Of a stretch of DNA of 44,631 nt, positions 36,168 through 43,906 are shown piece by piece. Location of the stretch: assembly GCA_900542635.1 (NCBI GenBank), contig UQOJ01000011.1, forward strand, positions 1 through 44,631, written 5' to 3'. A program made the translations under genes and the position numbers. This DNA comes from an uncultured Collinsella sp. Lineage in GTDB: Bacteria > Actinomycetota > Coriobacteriia > Coriobacteriales > Coriobacteriaceae. The notes below the pieces were generated by a model. The model ran no database searches. It was given only the letters and a program-made list of their open reading frames with translations, and was not told where the DNA came from. Position 1 is the first letter of the stretch. Each line of letters opens with the position of its first letter.

Positions 36168-36218
36168 GGCCCCGCAGCCCTGTAGACCCATCGTCTGCGG
36201 AGCCGTGGGGCCTTTTTT
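36168..36218 (+). terminator. Terminator of the glycosyltransferase/LytS/LytTR operon
   Basis: GGCCCCGCAG and the distal CTGCGG plus GGGGCC (36207-36212) form a branched stem, followed by six T. It begins 6 bp after the regulator stop. Confidence 0.85.
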
Positions 36219-36257
36219 GTATGTATCTGCCGAATCGTTTTTTGCGGAAGGGATCCC

Positions 36258-36725
36258 ATGAACAGTGCAAGCGCCAAGCGCATTGACATCATCTCGGACA
36301 CCCACGGCTATCTTTCGCCTGCGCTCTTGGATGAGCTTGAGGGCGCAGACCTGATCATCCACGCTGGCGACCTCACGTCAGAGATGGACTACGAGCACCT
36401 ATGCACCATCGCCCCCGTGCGGGCCGTACTGGGCAACAACGATTACTACCGCGACTACGGCCCCGATGTAGACCGTCTTGCGCTCTTTACCTACGAAGGC
36501 CTCAAATTCGCCGTAGCCCACTACCGCGAAGACCTTCCGGTGGGATCCGTAGACGTAGCCATCAACGGCCACACCCACGTAACCAAAGAAGCCCAAGTGG
36601 GCCGTTGCTTAGTCCTCAACCCGGGCAGCGCCAGCTACCCCAGAGGCACTCGAGGCCCCACCATGGCCAGAATGCTCGTCAAAGACGGCAAGATCCTAAG
36701 CACCAAATTTATTGACCTAGACTAA
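36258..36725 (+). CDS. YfcE/MJ0936-type metallophosphoesterase
   Basis: 155 residues, typical of the small calcineurin-like phosphodiesterases. The metal-binding blocks appear in order: SDTHGYL, HAGDLT, GNNDYYRDYG, and GHTHVTK, with NPGSASYPRG near the end. Relatives cleave phosphodiester test substrates with manganese; the natural substrate is not known. AAGGGA lies about 6-7 nt before the ATG. It is monocistronic, with terminators on both sides. Confidence 0.92.
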   Translation: MNSASAKRIDIISDTHGYLSPALLDELEGADLIIHAGDLTSEMDYEHLCTIAPVRAVLGNNDYYRDYGPDVDRLALFTYEGLKFAVAHYREDLPVGSVDVAINGHTHVTKEAQVGRCLVLNPGSASYPRGTRGPTMARMLVKDGKILSTKFIDLD

Positions 36726-36733
36726 CCGCAACA

Positions 36734-36769
36734 AAAACGGGGGATGTAAAATCGCATCTCCCGTTTTTT
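36734..36769 (+). terminator. Terminator of the metallophosphoesterase gene
   Basis: AAAACGGGGGATG and CATCTCCCGTTTT pair with one mismatch and a T-run follows. The A-run on the other side would allow function on the minus strand too. Confidence 0.85.
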
Positions 36770-37110
36770 ATGAGCCAAAGGCGGAGTTTCAACAAGAATA
36801 ATCAGACCAACCCCACCGCGGAGAACGGGGACCTCGAGCCGCGGAAGCGGCGAGGAGCAAGAACTGTTTGGACAAAGTGACGGCAGGGAGGGTCTCCGGG
36901 GCTGAGGGCGGGGGTTAAGTTTGTCGCGAGTTCCGCACGCAAAGGAAAGCACTTAATGTGCTTTCCGTCTTACGCAGGACTGTAGAGCAGCAAACTTAAA
37001 CAGCGGGCCGCCCGGGCCGGGAATTCGCCCCCGCGCACAGAAGGGGATTCCTTTTGTGTAGGCTTTGCGGAAATATGCCCATTTTGGGATACGCCCGGCG
37101 GCGTGGTCTG
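36770..37110. other. Gene-free stretch upstream of the str operon
   Basis: No gene is supported. A 9-bp hairpin GGAAAGCAC/GTGCTTTCC lies at 36944-36966. It is enclosed by TTAAGTTTG (about 36915-36923) and CAAACTTAA (about 36980-36988), which form a larger dyad around it. The rest is GC-rich without clear structure. Confidence 0.5.
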
Positions 37111-37139
37111 TTGACGGCACAGCTAACGCCACGTATCCT
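37111..37139 (+). promoter_or_regulatory. Sigma70-type promoter of the rpsL operon
   Basis: TTGACG (37111-37116) and TATCCT (37134-37139) are separated by exactly 17 bp. It lies about 95 bp upstream of rpsL, a suitable place for the main promoter of the ribosomal operon. Confidence 0.72.
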
Positions 37140-37232
37140 ATCGAACTGCGTGTTTCGTAGGGGGATGCTGACCCCTCGATTCAAGCCGTTGCACTTTACA
37201 GAAAGCTGGAATCATTCGAGAAGGAGTACGCT

Positions 37233-37610
37233 TTGCCTACTATTAACCAGCTGGTTCGCCAGGGCCGTCGTTCCGTGCCCAAGAAGTCCAAGAACGCTGC
37301 TCTGCAGCACAACTCCCAGAAGCGCGGCGTGTGCACCCGCGTCTTCACCACGAGCCCCAAGAAGCCGAACTCGGCTCTTCGTAAGGTTGCCCGTGTTCGC
37401 CTCGTCAACGGCATCGAAGTTACTGCTTACATCCCGGGTGAGGGCCACAACCTGCAGGAGCACTCCATCGTGCTCGTCCGCGGCGGTCGTGTCCGTGACC
37501 TCCCTGGTGTCCGTTATCACGTCATCCGTGGCGCCTACGACGCTGCTCCGGTCCAGAACCGTATGCAGGCCCGTTCCAAGTACGGTGCTAAGCGCCCCAA
37601 GGCTAAATAA
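37233..37610 (+). CDS. rpsL: 30S ribosomal protein S12
   Basis: 125 residues; S12 sits in the decoding centre of the small subunit. The start is TTG at 37233, preceded by GAAGGAG with 7-nt spacing, giving MPTINQLVRQGR, the universal N-terminus. The conserved loops TTSPKKPNSALRKVARVRL and RGGRVRDLPGVRYHVIRG are complete. The lysines in KKPNSALRK and in the GGRVRDLPGVRY loop region show no common streptomycin-resistance substitution that I can see. First gene of the str-type operon with rpsG and fusA. Confidence 0.98.
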   Translation: MPTINQLVRQGRRSVPKKSKNAALQHNSQKRGVCTRVFTTSPKKPNSALRKVARVRLVNGIEVTAYIPGEGHNLQEHSIVLVRGGRVRDLPGVRYHVIRGAYDAAPVQNRMQARSKYGAKRPKAK

Positions 37611-37683
37611 GCCAGATAACGTTTTGATACTTTCGCCGTGTGCCGCCTAAGCGCCGCACGGTAGACACTTAAGGAGATTTCAC

Positions 37684-38157
37684 ATGCCGCGTCGTGCAGC
37701 AGCTAATCGTCGTGAGGTTCAGCCTGACGCCGTTTACAACAACCGCCTGGTGACTCAGCTCATCAACAAGGTCCTTCTTGACGGCAAGAAGGCCACCGCT
37801 GAGCGCATCGTTTACACCGCTTTCGAGATCGTTGCCGAGAAGTCCGAGGGTGGCGACGCTCTTGCTACCTTCAAGAAGGCTATGGACAACGTCAAGCCCA
37901 CGCTCGAGGTTAAGCCCAAGCGTGTCGGTGGCGCTACCTATCAGGTCCCGATGGAGGTCAACTCCCGTCGTTCCACCGCTCTGGGTATCCGCTGGATCGT
38001 CAACTTCTCCCGCGCTCGCAAGGAGAAGACCATGGCCGAGCGTCTCGCCAACGAGATCCTCGACGCTTCCAACGGCCTGGGCGCTTCCGTCAAGAAGCGT
38101 GAGGACGTCTTCAAGATGGCCGAGGCCAACCGCGCGTTCTCTCACTATCGTTGGTAA
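37684..38157 (+). CDS. rpsG: 30S ribosomal protein S7
   Basis: 157 residues, full length. S7 starts assembly of the 30S head by binding 16S rRNA and lines the E site. It begins MPRRAAANRREVQPD, and has NKVLLDGKKATAERIVYTA, RVGGATYQVPMEV and the C-terminal NRAFSHYRW, all diagnostic. AAGGAG lies 8 nt before the ATG. It is 73 bp after rpsL and 19 bp before fusA. Confidence 0.98.
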   Translation: MPRRAAANRREVQPDAVYNNRLVTQLINKVLLDGKKATAERIVYTAFEIVAEKSEGGDALATFKKAMDNVKPTLEVKPKRVGGATYQVPMEVNSRRSTALGIRWIVNFSRARKEKTMAERLANEILDASNGLGASVKKREDVFKMAEANRAFSHYRW

Positions 38158-38176
38158 GTTAAGGTAAGGAACTAAC

Positions 38177-40276
38177 ATGGCTAAGCCTAAGTACAAGCTT
38201 TCCGATACCCGTAACATCGGCATCATGGCTCACATCGATGCCGGTAAGACCACCACGACCGAGCGTATTCTTTACTACACCGGTAAGACCCACAAGATCG
38301 GTGAGGTCCATGAGGGCGCTGCCACCATGGACTGGATGGTTCAGGAGCAGGAGCGCGGCGTAACCATTACCTCCGCTGCTACCACGTGCTTCTGGAACAA
38401 GGACGGTAAGGACTACCGCATCCAGATCATCGACACCCCGGGCCACGTTGACTTCACCGCCGAGGTCGAGCGCTGCCTGCGCGTCCTCGATGGCGCTGTC
38501 GCCGTCTTCGACGCCGTTGCCGGCGTCCAGCCCCAGTCTGAGACCGTTTGGCGTCAGGCTTCCACCTTCAACGTCCCCCGCATCGCCTTCATCAACAAGT
38601 ATGACCGCGTGGGCGCTGACTTCTTCAACGCTATCGAGACCATGAAGGATCGTCTCGACGCTAACGCCGTGGCCGCTCAGGTCCCGATGGGCGCCGAGGA
38701 CAACTTCTGGGGCGTCATCGACCTGGTCACCATGACTGCATGGGACTTCAAGGCCGACGAGAAGGGTATGACCTACCCCGAGCCGATGGACGAGATCCCG
38801 GCTGAGTTTGCCGACATCGCTGCCACCAAGCGCGAGGAGCTCCTTGACGCTGCTGCCAGCTTTGACGACGAGCTCATGGAGAAGATCCTCATGGAGGAGG
38901 ACTTCACCGTCGAGGAGCTCAAGGCTGCTCTGCGCAAGGGCGTTCTGGCCAACGAGCTCAACCTCGTCTTCGTGGGCTCCGCCTACAAGAACAAGGGCGT
39001 CCAGGAGCTGCTCGACGCTGTCGTCGACTACCTGCCCAGCCCGCTCGACGTCGAGGCCGTCACCGGTACCGATCCGGACACCGGCGAGGAGATCCAGCGT
39101 CATCCTTCCTTCGACGAGCCCTTCTCCGGCTTGGTCTTCAAGATCATGACCGACCCGTTCGTCGGTAAGCTCACCTACGTCCGCGTTTACTCCGGCCGCG
39201 CCGAGTCCGGCTCCTACGTGGTCAACGCTTCCAACGGTCAGCGTGAGCGCCTCGGCCGCATCCTCGAGATGAACGCCGCCGAGCGTATCGACCGTGACGA
39301 CGCTGCCGCCGGCGACATCGTCGCTTGCGTCGGCTTCAAGAACTCCACCACCGGTGACACCCTGTGCGCCGAGGGCAAGGAGATCGTCCTCGAGAAGATC
39401 GAGTTCGCTAAGCCCGTTATCGACGTTGCCATCGAGCCCAAGACCAAGGCCGAGCAGGACAAGATGTCCCTGGCTCTGACCAAGCTCGCCGAGGAGGACC
39501 CGACCTTCCAGGTGTCCACCAACCACGAGACCGGCCAGACCATCATCGCCGGCATGGGCGAGCTGCACCTCGAGATCATCGTCGACCGTCTGCTCCGTGA
39601 GTTCAAGGTTGACGCTAACGTCGGTAAGCCCCAGGTTGCCTACCGCGAGACCGCTGGTCACGACGTCGAGAAGGCTGAGGGCAAGTTCGTCCGTCAGTCC
39701 GGCGGTCGCGGTCAGTACGGCCACGCCGTCATCAAGCTCGAGAAGATGGAGGAGGGCTTCGGCTACGAGTTCGTCAACGCTATCGTCGGCGGCGTCGTGC
39801 CTAAGGAGTACATCCCGTCCATCGACAAGGGCATCCAGGAGGCCCTGAACACCGGTGTTATCGCCGGCTTCCCGGTCCTCGACGTCAAGGTCACCCTGTT
39901 CGACGGTTCTTACCACGAGGTCGACTCCTCCGAGGCCGCCTTCAAGATCGCCGGTTCTATGGCTATCAAGGACGCCCTCAAGAAGTCCGATCCGCAGCTG
40001 CTCGAGCCGATCATGGCTGTCGAGGTCGAGACCCCCGAGCAGTACATGGGCGACGTTATGGGCAACCTCTCCGGTCGCCGCGGCAAGATCGAGGGCATGG
40101 AGGATCGCAAGAACAGTAAGCTCATCCGTGCCAAGGTGCCGCTGGGCGAGATGTTCGGTTACGCTACCGACCTTCGCTCCCAGACCCAGGGCCGTGCATC
40201 CTACACGATGCAGTTCGACTCTTATGAGCCCGCGCCCAAGTCCATCGTGGACGAGGTCATGAGCAAGAACGCCTAA
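38177..40276 (+). CDS. fusA: Elongation factor G
   Basis: 699 residues, normal length. It is the GTPase that drives translocation of tRNA and mRNA. The G1 motif is AHIDAGKTTTTER, the switch II motif DTPGHVDF, and G4 is NKYDRVGAD, where Tyr replaces the commoner Met. Domains II to V follow without gaps, ending in SIVDEVMSKNA. Codon use is strongly biased to GC-ending codons, as expected for a highly expressed gene. AAGGTAAGGA lies before the ATG. The usual tuf gene does not follow; rpsJ does. Confidence 0.98.
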   Translation: MAKPKYKLSDTRNIGIMAHIDAGKTTTTERILYYTGKTHKIGEVHEGAATMDWMVQEQERGVTITSAATTCFWNKDGKDYRIQIIDTPGHVDFTAEVERCLRVLDGAVAVFDAVAGVQPQSETVWRQASTFNVPRIAFINKYDRVGADFFNAIETMKDRLDANAVAAQVPMGAEDNFWGVIDLVTMTAWDFKADEKGMTYPEPMDEIPAEFADIAATKREELLDAAASFDDELMEKILMEEDFTVEELKAALRKGVLANELNLVFVGSAYKNKGVQELLDAVVDYLPSPLDVEAVTGTDPDTGEEIQRHPSFDEPFSGLVFKIMTDPFVGKLTYVRVYSGRAESGSYVVNASNGQRERLGRILEMNAAERIDRDDAAAGDIVACVGFKNSTTGDTLCAEGKEIVLEKIEFAKPVIDVAIEPKTKAEQDKMSLALTKLAEEDPTFQVSTNHETGQTIIAGMGELHLEIIVDRLLREFKVDANVGKPQVAYRETAGHDVEKAEGKFVRQSGGRGQYGHAVIKLEKMEEGFGYEFVNAIVGGVVPKEYIPSIDKGIQEALNTGVIAGFPVLDVKVTLFDGSYHEVDSSEAAFKIAGSMAIKDALKKSDPQLLEPIMAVEVETPEQYMGDVMGNLSGRRGKIEGMEDRKNSKLIRAKVPLGEMFGYATDLRSQTQGRASYTMQFDSYEPAPKSIVDEVMSKNA

Positions 40277-40337
40277 GTTCGAGCTCCCTGTTACGTAATC
40301 CTGCGAGAACATCTCTCGCACTCTTTGGAGGTTTAAG

Positions 40338-40646
40338 TTGGCTACCCAGAAGATCCGCATTCGCCTCAAGGGCTATGATCACGAGGTCGTCGATCAGTCC
40401 GCGAAGCTCATCGTCGAGACCGCTCAGAAGACCGGCGCTCGCGTTTCCGGTCCTGTCCCCCTGCCCACCGAGCGCAACCTGTACACGGTTATCCGCTCGC
40501 CGCACGTGAACAAGGACTCCCGTGAGCAGTTCGAGATGCGCACCCACAAGCGCCTCATCGACATCCTCGACCCCACCTCGGGCACCGTTGATTCGCTTAT
40601 GCGTCTCGACCTCCCCGCTGGCGTCGACATCGACATCAAGCTCTAA
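40338..40646 (+). CDS. rpsJ: 30S ribosomal protein S10
   Basis: 102 residues, full length. The start is TTG at 40338, with GGAGG 6 nt upstream. ATQKIRIRLKGYDHEVVDQS, SGPVPLPTERNLYTVIRSPH and KRLIDILDPTSGTVDSLM are the family signatures. S10 is also NusE in transcription antitermination. It lies 61 bp after fusA and is followed by a strong terminator, so it belongs to the str block here and is cut off from rplC and the rest of the usual S10 operon. Confidence 0.98.
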   Translation: MATQKIRIRLKGYDHEVVDQSAKLIVETAQKTGARVSGPVPLPTERNLYTVIRSPHVNKDSREQFEMRTHKRLIDILDPTSGTVDSLMRLDLPAGVDIDIKL

Positions 40647-40665
40647 GCGATATCGCTCATAGCTT

Positions 40666-40703
40666 AAAGAGCCCCGCTGCCATTACGGTAGCGGGGCTCT
40701 TTT
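40666..40703 (+). terminator. Terminator of the rpsL-rpsJ operon
   Basis: AAAGAGCCCCGCTGCC and GGTAGCGGGGCTCTTT pair with a single mismatch around a short loop, and TTTTG follows. It begins 20 bp after rpsJ. Confidence 0.92.
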
Positions 40704-40761
40704 GTTTTGAATGATGGTTTGGACTGCCGGGTAATGCTGCCGAGTAGGTGGCTGCGGTGAC

Positions 40762-41538
40762 CTATTCGCTCAAGGGGCGCAGCGATGCCTCCTCAAAATG
40801 GAAGGATCGCAAGCCGCCTTCCGTTTCGATACGCGCGCGACCAAAGGCATCGACGGTTTTAAAGATTCCGCGTGCCAGCTCGTCACCGGCAGGGGAACGG
40901 GCGATAACGTGCTCCCCAATCCAATTGAGGTGAGCGACATATTCGCCGTGGACGGGCGCGAGCGGTCCGGCGTTTTCTTCCATGGCATTGAGTAGATCTG
41001 CCCACGCGTCCACAGCGTTTACGACGGTGTGATAGACCTCCTTGAGTAGCACATCGACGGCGGGAACGTTCTCGTTGAGATCCGAGAGACCGATTGCCGG
41101 CAGGCCGCCATCGGGAACCTCCGCGGGCACATAGTTCACGTTGACGCCGATGCCACAGACCGCAAAGGGGTTGCCTTCGTTATCGCGTGCGGCCTCGACC
41201 AGAATGCCGCCGAGCTTGCGCCCTCGCGCGACCAGGTCGTTGGGCCATTTGAGGCCAATCTCGTTTGCAAGACCCTGCTTTTCGAGCGCCTCGAGCACTG
41301 CTAGGCCGCTGACGGCGGCAAGACCAGAATACTTTGCGGGATTTACGCATGGGCGCAGGACAATCGAAAGCAATAGGTTGCCGGCGGTTGAATCCCATTT
41401 GTGGCCGCGTCGGCCGCGTCCTGCTGTCTGAGCCCGTGCGGCAAGTCCTGTGCCGTGCGGCGCTCCCTGTTTTCCTGCTTCGAGCAGGTCATCGTTGGTC
41501 GATCCGGTTACGTCGACTATCGTTAATTTGGCATCCAA
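40762..41538 (-). CDS. birA: Biotin-[acetyl-CoA-carboxylase] ligase, monofunctional
   Basis: 258 residues. It attaches biotin to the carrier protein of acetyl-CoA carboxylase, through biotinyl-AMP. STNDDLLEAG, the biotin-binding GRGRRGHKWDS, the catalytic LKWPNDLV and GGILVEA, and GIGVNVNY appear in order. The N-terminal helix-turn-helix of repressor-type BirA is missing, so it should not act as a repressor. The start is TTG at 41538, with AGGAGG about 11 nt upstream. It is divergent from the fatty acid gene fabH, in keeping with the link between biotin and malonyl-CoA supply. Confidence 0.93.
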   Translation of the reverse strand: MDAKLTIVDVTGSTNDDLLEAGKQGAPHGTGLAARAQTAGRGRRGHKWDSTAGNLLLSIVLRPCVNPAKYSGLAAVSGLAVLEALEKQGLANEIGLKWPNDLVARGRKLGGILVEAARDNEGNPFAVCGIGVNVNYVPAEVPDGGLPAIGLSDLNENVPAVDVLLKEVYHTVVNAVDAWADLLNAMEENAGPLAPVHGEYVAHLNWIGEHVIARSPAGDELARGIFKTVDAFGRARIETEGGLRSFHFEEASLRPLSE

Positions 41539-41630
41539 AACGGTTGCTACCTCCTAAGTTAATAAGGCAATCGCCAATGGTGTCGAGAGATAGACACAAT
41601 GTGAAGCCTTTGTCGCATTTAGACAATTTA

Positions 41631-41697
41631 ATGTTAACACGTCAACAACGACTAAAATGCGCTATCCTCTCTTGGTCGATGTAAACACGTCAACAAC
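41631..41697. promoter_or_regulatory. Two near-identical 19-bp operator-like repeats upstream of fabH
   Basis: ATGTTAACACGTCAACAAC (41631-41649) and ATGTAAACACGTCAACAAC (41679-41697) differ at one base and are 48 bp apart, start to start. Each contains an imperfect dyad, TGTTAACA-CGTCAACA. A likely -10, TATCCT (41663-41668), lies between them, so the first copy would cover the -35 region and the second the early transcribed region. This is what a repressor of the fab operon might use. The sites do not match the FapR or FabT motifs I know. Confidence 0.65.
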
Positions 41698-41713
41698 TCA
41701 AAGGAGGTTAGTG

Positions 41714-42673
41714 ATGGGTTTCACGATTCTTGGAACAGGCTCGGCGCTTCCTGAGCGCAGCGTTTCCAATGACGAGCTGTCTGAGTTCCTCGATACCTCG
41801 GATGAGTGGATTTTTACCCGCACAGGTATCAAGAGCCGCCACGTCTGCACCACCGAGTCACTTGACGACCTTGCCGTAGCGGCGAGCGAGCGGGCACTCC
41901 GGGTGTCCGGAATCGACGCGAGCCAGCTGGATCTGATCGTCTGCTCGACGACGACGGGTGATCACCTTGTTCCCGCTGAGGCGTGTGCCGTTGCTGAGCG
42001 ACTAGGCGCGACGTGCCCTGCCTTCGATGTCTCGGCGGCTTGTGCCGGCTTCGTATTTGCGCTCGATGTCGCCGAGGGCTATATCGCCCGCGGTCGCGCC
42101 GAGCACGTGCTGGTCGTTGCCGCCGAGCAGATGACGCGCGCGCTCGACTGGTCCGACCGCACCACCTGCGTGCTCTTTGGCGATGGGGCAGGCGCCGCAG
42201 TGATTGAGGCTGGGGGAGACAGTCCCCTTGCCGTTGAGCTTTCGACGGCGCCCGACGTCGAGACCTTGCACGTTCCCGGTCTGGTCGGCACCTCGCCGTT
42301 TAAGGCCTCCGCAGAAAGCGAGAGCGCGCTGTCCATGAATGGCCGCCGCGTGTTCAAGTTCGGCGTCAACGCCATCTGCGACACGGTCCATAAGCTCGCG
42401 AGCGATGCGGGCATTTCGGTCGAAGGCATCGATCATTTTGTATTCCATCAGGCTAACGAACGAATCCTGAGTCAGGCGGTCAAGCGCCTGGGCGTGCCGG
42501 ACGAGCGCGTGGTTCGCACGTTGCGCGAGACCGGCAACATTTCGAGCGCCTGCATTCCGTTTGCGCTTGACCGGCTGGCAAGTACCGACGCACTGAATGC
42601 GGGCGACACCATCGCTCTGGTTGGATTTGGCGCCGGCCTAGATATAGGTGGCTACCTGCTTCCTTGGAAGTAG
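41714..42673 (+). CDS. fabH: Beta-ketoacyl-ACP synthase III
   Basis: 319 residues, normal length. It starts fatty acid synthesis by joining acetyl-CoA (or a branched starter) to malonyl-ACP. The catalytic Cys is in FDVSAACAGFVFAL, the His in FVFHQANERI and the Asn in ETGNISSACIP. The C-terminus LVGFGAGLDIGGYLLPW is typical. The ATG at 41714 follows AAAGGAGG; an earlier frame start at 41657 would run through the operator repeat. First gene of a fab operon with acpP, fabK and fabD. Confidence 0.97.
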   Translation: MGFTILGTGSALPERSVSNDELSEFLDTSDEWIFTRTGIKSRHVCTTESLDDLAVAASERALRVSGIDASQLDLIVCSTTTGDHLVPAEACAVAERLGATCPAFDVSAACAGFVFALDVAEGYIARGRAEHVLVVAAEQMTRALDWSDRTTCVLFGDGAGAAVIEAGGDSPLAVELSTAPDVETLHVPGLVGTSPFKASAESESALSMNGRRVFKFGVNAICDTVHKLASDAGISVEGIDHFVFHQANERILSQAVKRLGVPDERVVRTLRETGNISSACIPFALDRLASTDALNAGDTIALVGFGAGLDIGGYLLPWK

Positions 42674-42722
42674 TTGCACATAGGAAAAAACGCCCCTAGG
42701 GCACAAACAAAGGAGAACTACC

Positions 42723-42959
42723 ATGGCAGATCAGAAGACCTTCGAGCGCGTTTGCGACGTTATCCGCGAGACCGCCGGTCTTGACGATGTCGAGATGAAG
42801 CCCGAGTCCACGCTCGAGGAGATTGGTCTCGACAGCCTGGGCACCGTCGAGATCCTCGTTGCCGTCGAGGATGAGTTTGGCATCCAGCTCGATACCGAGG
42901 AGAACCCCAAGACGGTCGGCGAGTTCGCCGATACGGTCGAGGCGGCATTGGAGAAGTAG
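42723..42959 (+). CDS. acpP: Acyl carrier protein
   Basis: 78 residues. The Ser that carries 4'-phosphopantetheine is in IGLDSLGTVEI, where the usual M after L-D-S-L is replaced by GT. The chain is strongly acidic, as in all ACPs (ESTLEEIGLD, VAVEDEFGIQLD). AAAGGAG lies 7 nt before the ATG. It is 49 bp after fabH and 2 bp before fabK, so the three are one transcript. Confidence 0.96.
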   Translation: MADQKTFERVCDVIRETAGLDDVEMKPESTLEEIGLDSLGTVEILVAVEDEFGIQLDTEENPKTVGEFADTVEAALEK

Positions 42960-42961
42960 AG

Positions 42962-43906
42962 ATGCTCAAGACTCCTCTCTGCGATCTGCTCGGCATCGAA
43001 AAGCCCGTGTTCCAGGGCGGTATGGCCTGGATTGCCGACGCCTCGCTGGCGTCAGCAGTGTCCGAGGCGGGCGGCTTAGGGATTATCGCGGCCATGAACG
43101 CCGATGCCAACTGGCTGCGCGACCAGATTCACGAGCTGCGCGCCAGGACGGATAAGCCCTTTGGCGTCAACGTCATGCTCATGAGCCCGTTTGCCGACGA
43201 GGTTGCACAGGTCGTGATCGATGAGCAGGTGCCCGTTGTGGTGACTGGTGCCGGTAATCCCACCAAGTACATGAAAGCTTGGAACGATGCGGGCATCAAG
43301 GTCGTCCCGGTCGTTGCCTCGGTGGCGCTGGCGCGCCTCGTGGCGCGTCGTGGAGCCACGGCGGTTGTTGCCGAGGGCACCGAATCGGGCGGCCATATTG
43401 GCGAGACCTCGACGATGGCACTGGTGCCGCAGGTTGTCGATGCGGTCGATATTCCCGTGGTTGCGGCTGGCGGCATCGCCGATGGCCGCGGTGTGGCGGC
43501 CGCCTTTATGCTGGGCGCTGCCGGCGTCCAGGTGGGTACGCGCTTTCTGATCGCAGACGAGTGCACCGTATCGGAGCAGTACAAGGAGATGGTCCTGAAG
43601 GCCAACGACACCTCGACGCGTGCGACCGGCCGCTCGACGGGACATCCGGTGCGCGCCCTCAAGAGCCCCTTTACCAACGCCTATGCCAAGAGCGAGGCGG
43701 CGGGCGTAAGTGTCGAGGAACTCGGGGCCATGGGCACGGGCGCCCTTCGCAAGGCCGCCAAGGACGGCAACTACGAAGAGGGTTCGTTTTTGTGTGGACA
43801 GATTGCCGGCATGGTCAACGAGCGTCAGAGCGCACGCGAAATCGTTGACGACCTGGCCGATGGCGCCGAGCACGTCCTGAAGGGTGCGTGCGCATGGGTG
43901 GCGTAG
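42962..43906 (+). CDS. fabK: Enoyl-ACP reductase II (FMN-dependent)
   Basis: 314 residues of the nitronate-monooxygenase-like FMN TIM barrel. It reduces the enoyl-ACP double bond in place of FabI. The N-terminus LCDLLGIEKPVFQGGMAWIAD, then VTGAGNPTKYM, the FMN-site GTESGGHIGETSTMALVPQ, VAAGGIADGRGVAAAFMLGA and GVQVGTRF are as in FabK. Its place between acpP and fabD supports FabK over a catabolic nitronate monooxygenase. FabK enzymes are known to be little affected by triclosan. The start is 2 bp after the acpP stop, and the end overlaps fabD by 13 bp. Confidence 0.93.
   Translation: MLKTPLCDLLGIEKPVFQGGMAWIADASLASAVSEAGGLGIIAAMNADANWLRDQIHELRARTDKPFGVNVMLMSPFADEVAQVVIDEQVPVVVTGAGNPTKYMKAWNDAGIKVVPVVASVALARLVARRGATAVVAEGTESGGHIGETSTMALVPQVVDAVDIPVVAAGGIADGRGVAAAFMLGAAGVQVGTRFLIADECTVSEQYKEMVLKANDTSTRATGRSTGHPVRALKSPFTNAYAKSEAAGVSVEELGAMGTGALRKAAKDGNYEEGSFLCGQIAGMVNERQSAREIVDDLADGAEHVLKGACAWVA

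Noticed and set aside
37320..37420. Streptomycin-resistance mutation in rpsL
   Set aside because: The loop KKPNSALRK is the ordinary form, with Lys at the key sites.
38159..40369. 736-codon open frame on the minus strand opposite fusA
   Set aside because: Same cause as for nifJ: antisense of a highly biased gene, no recognisable motif, no ribosome site.
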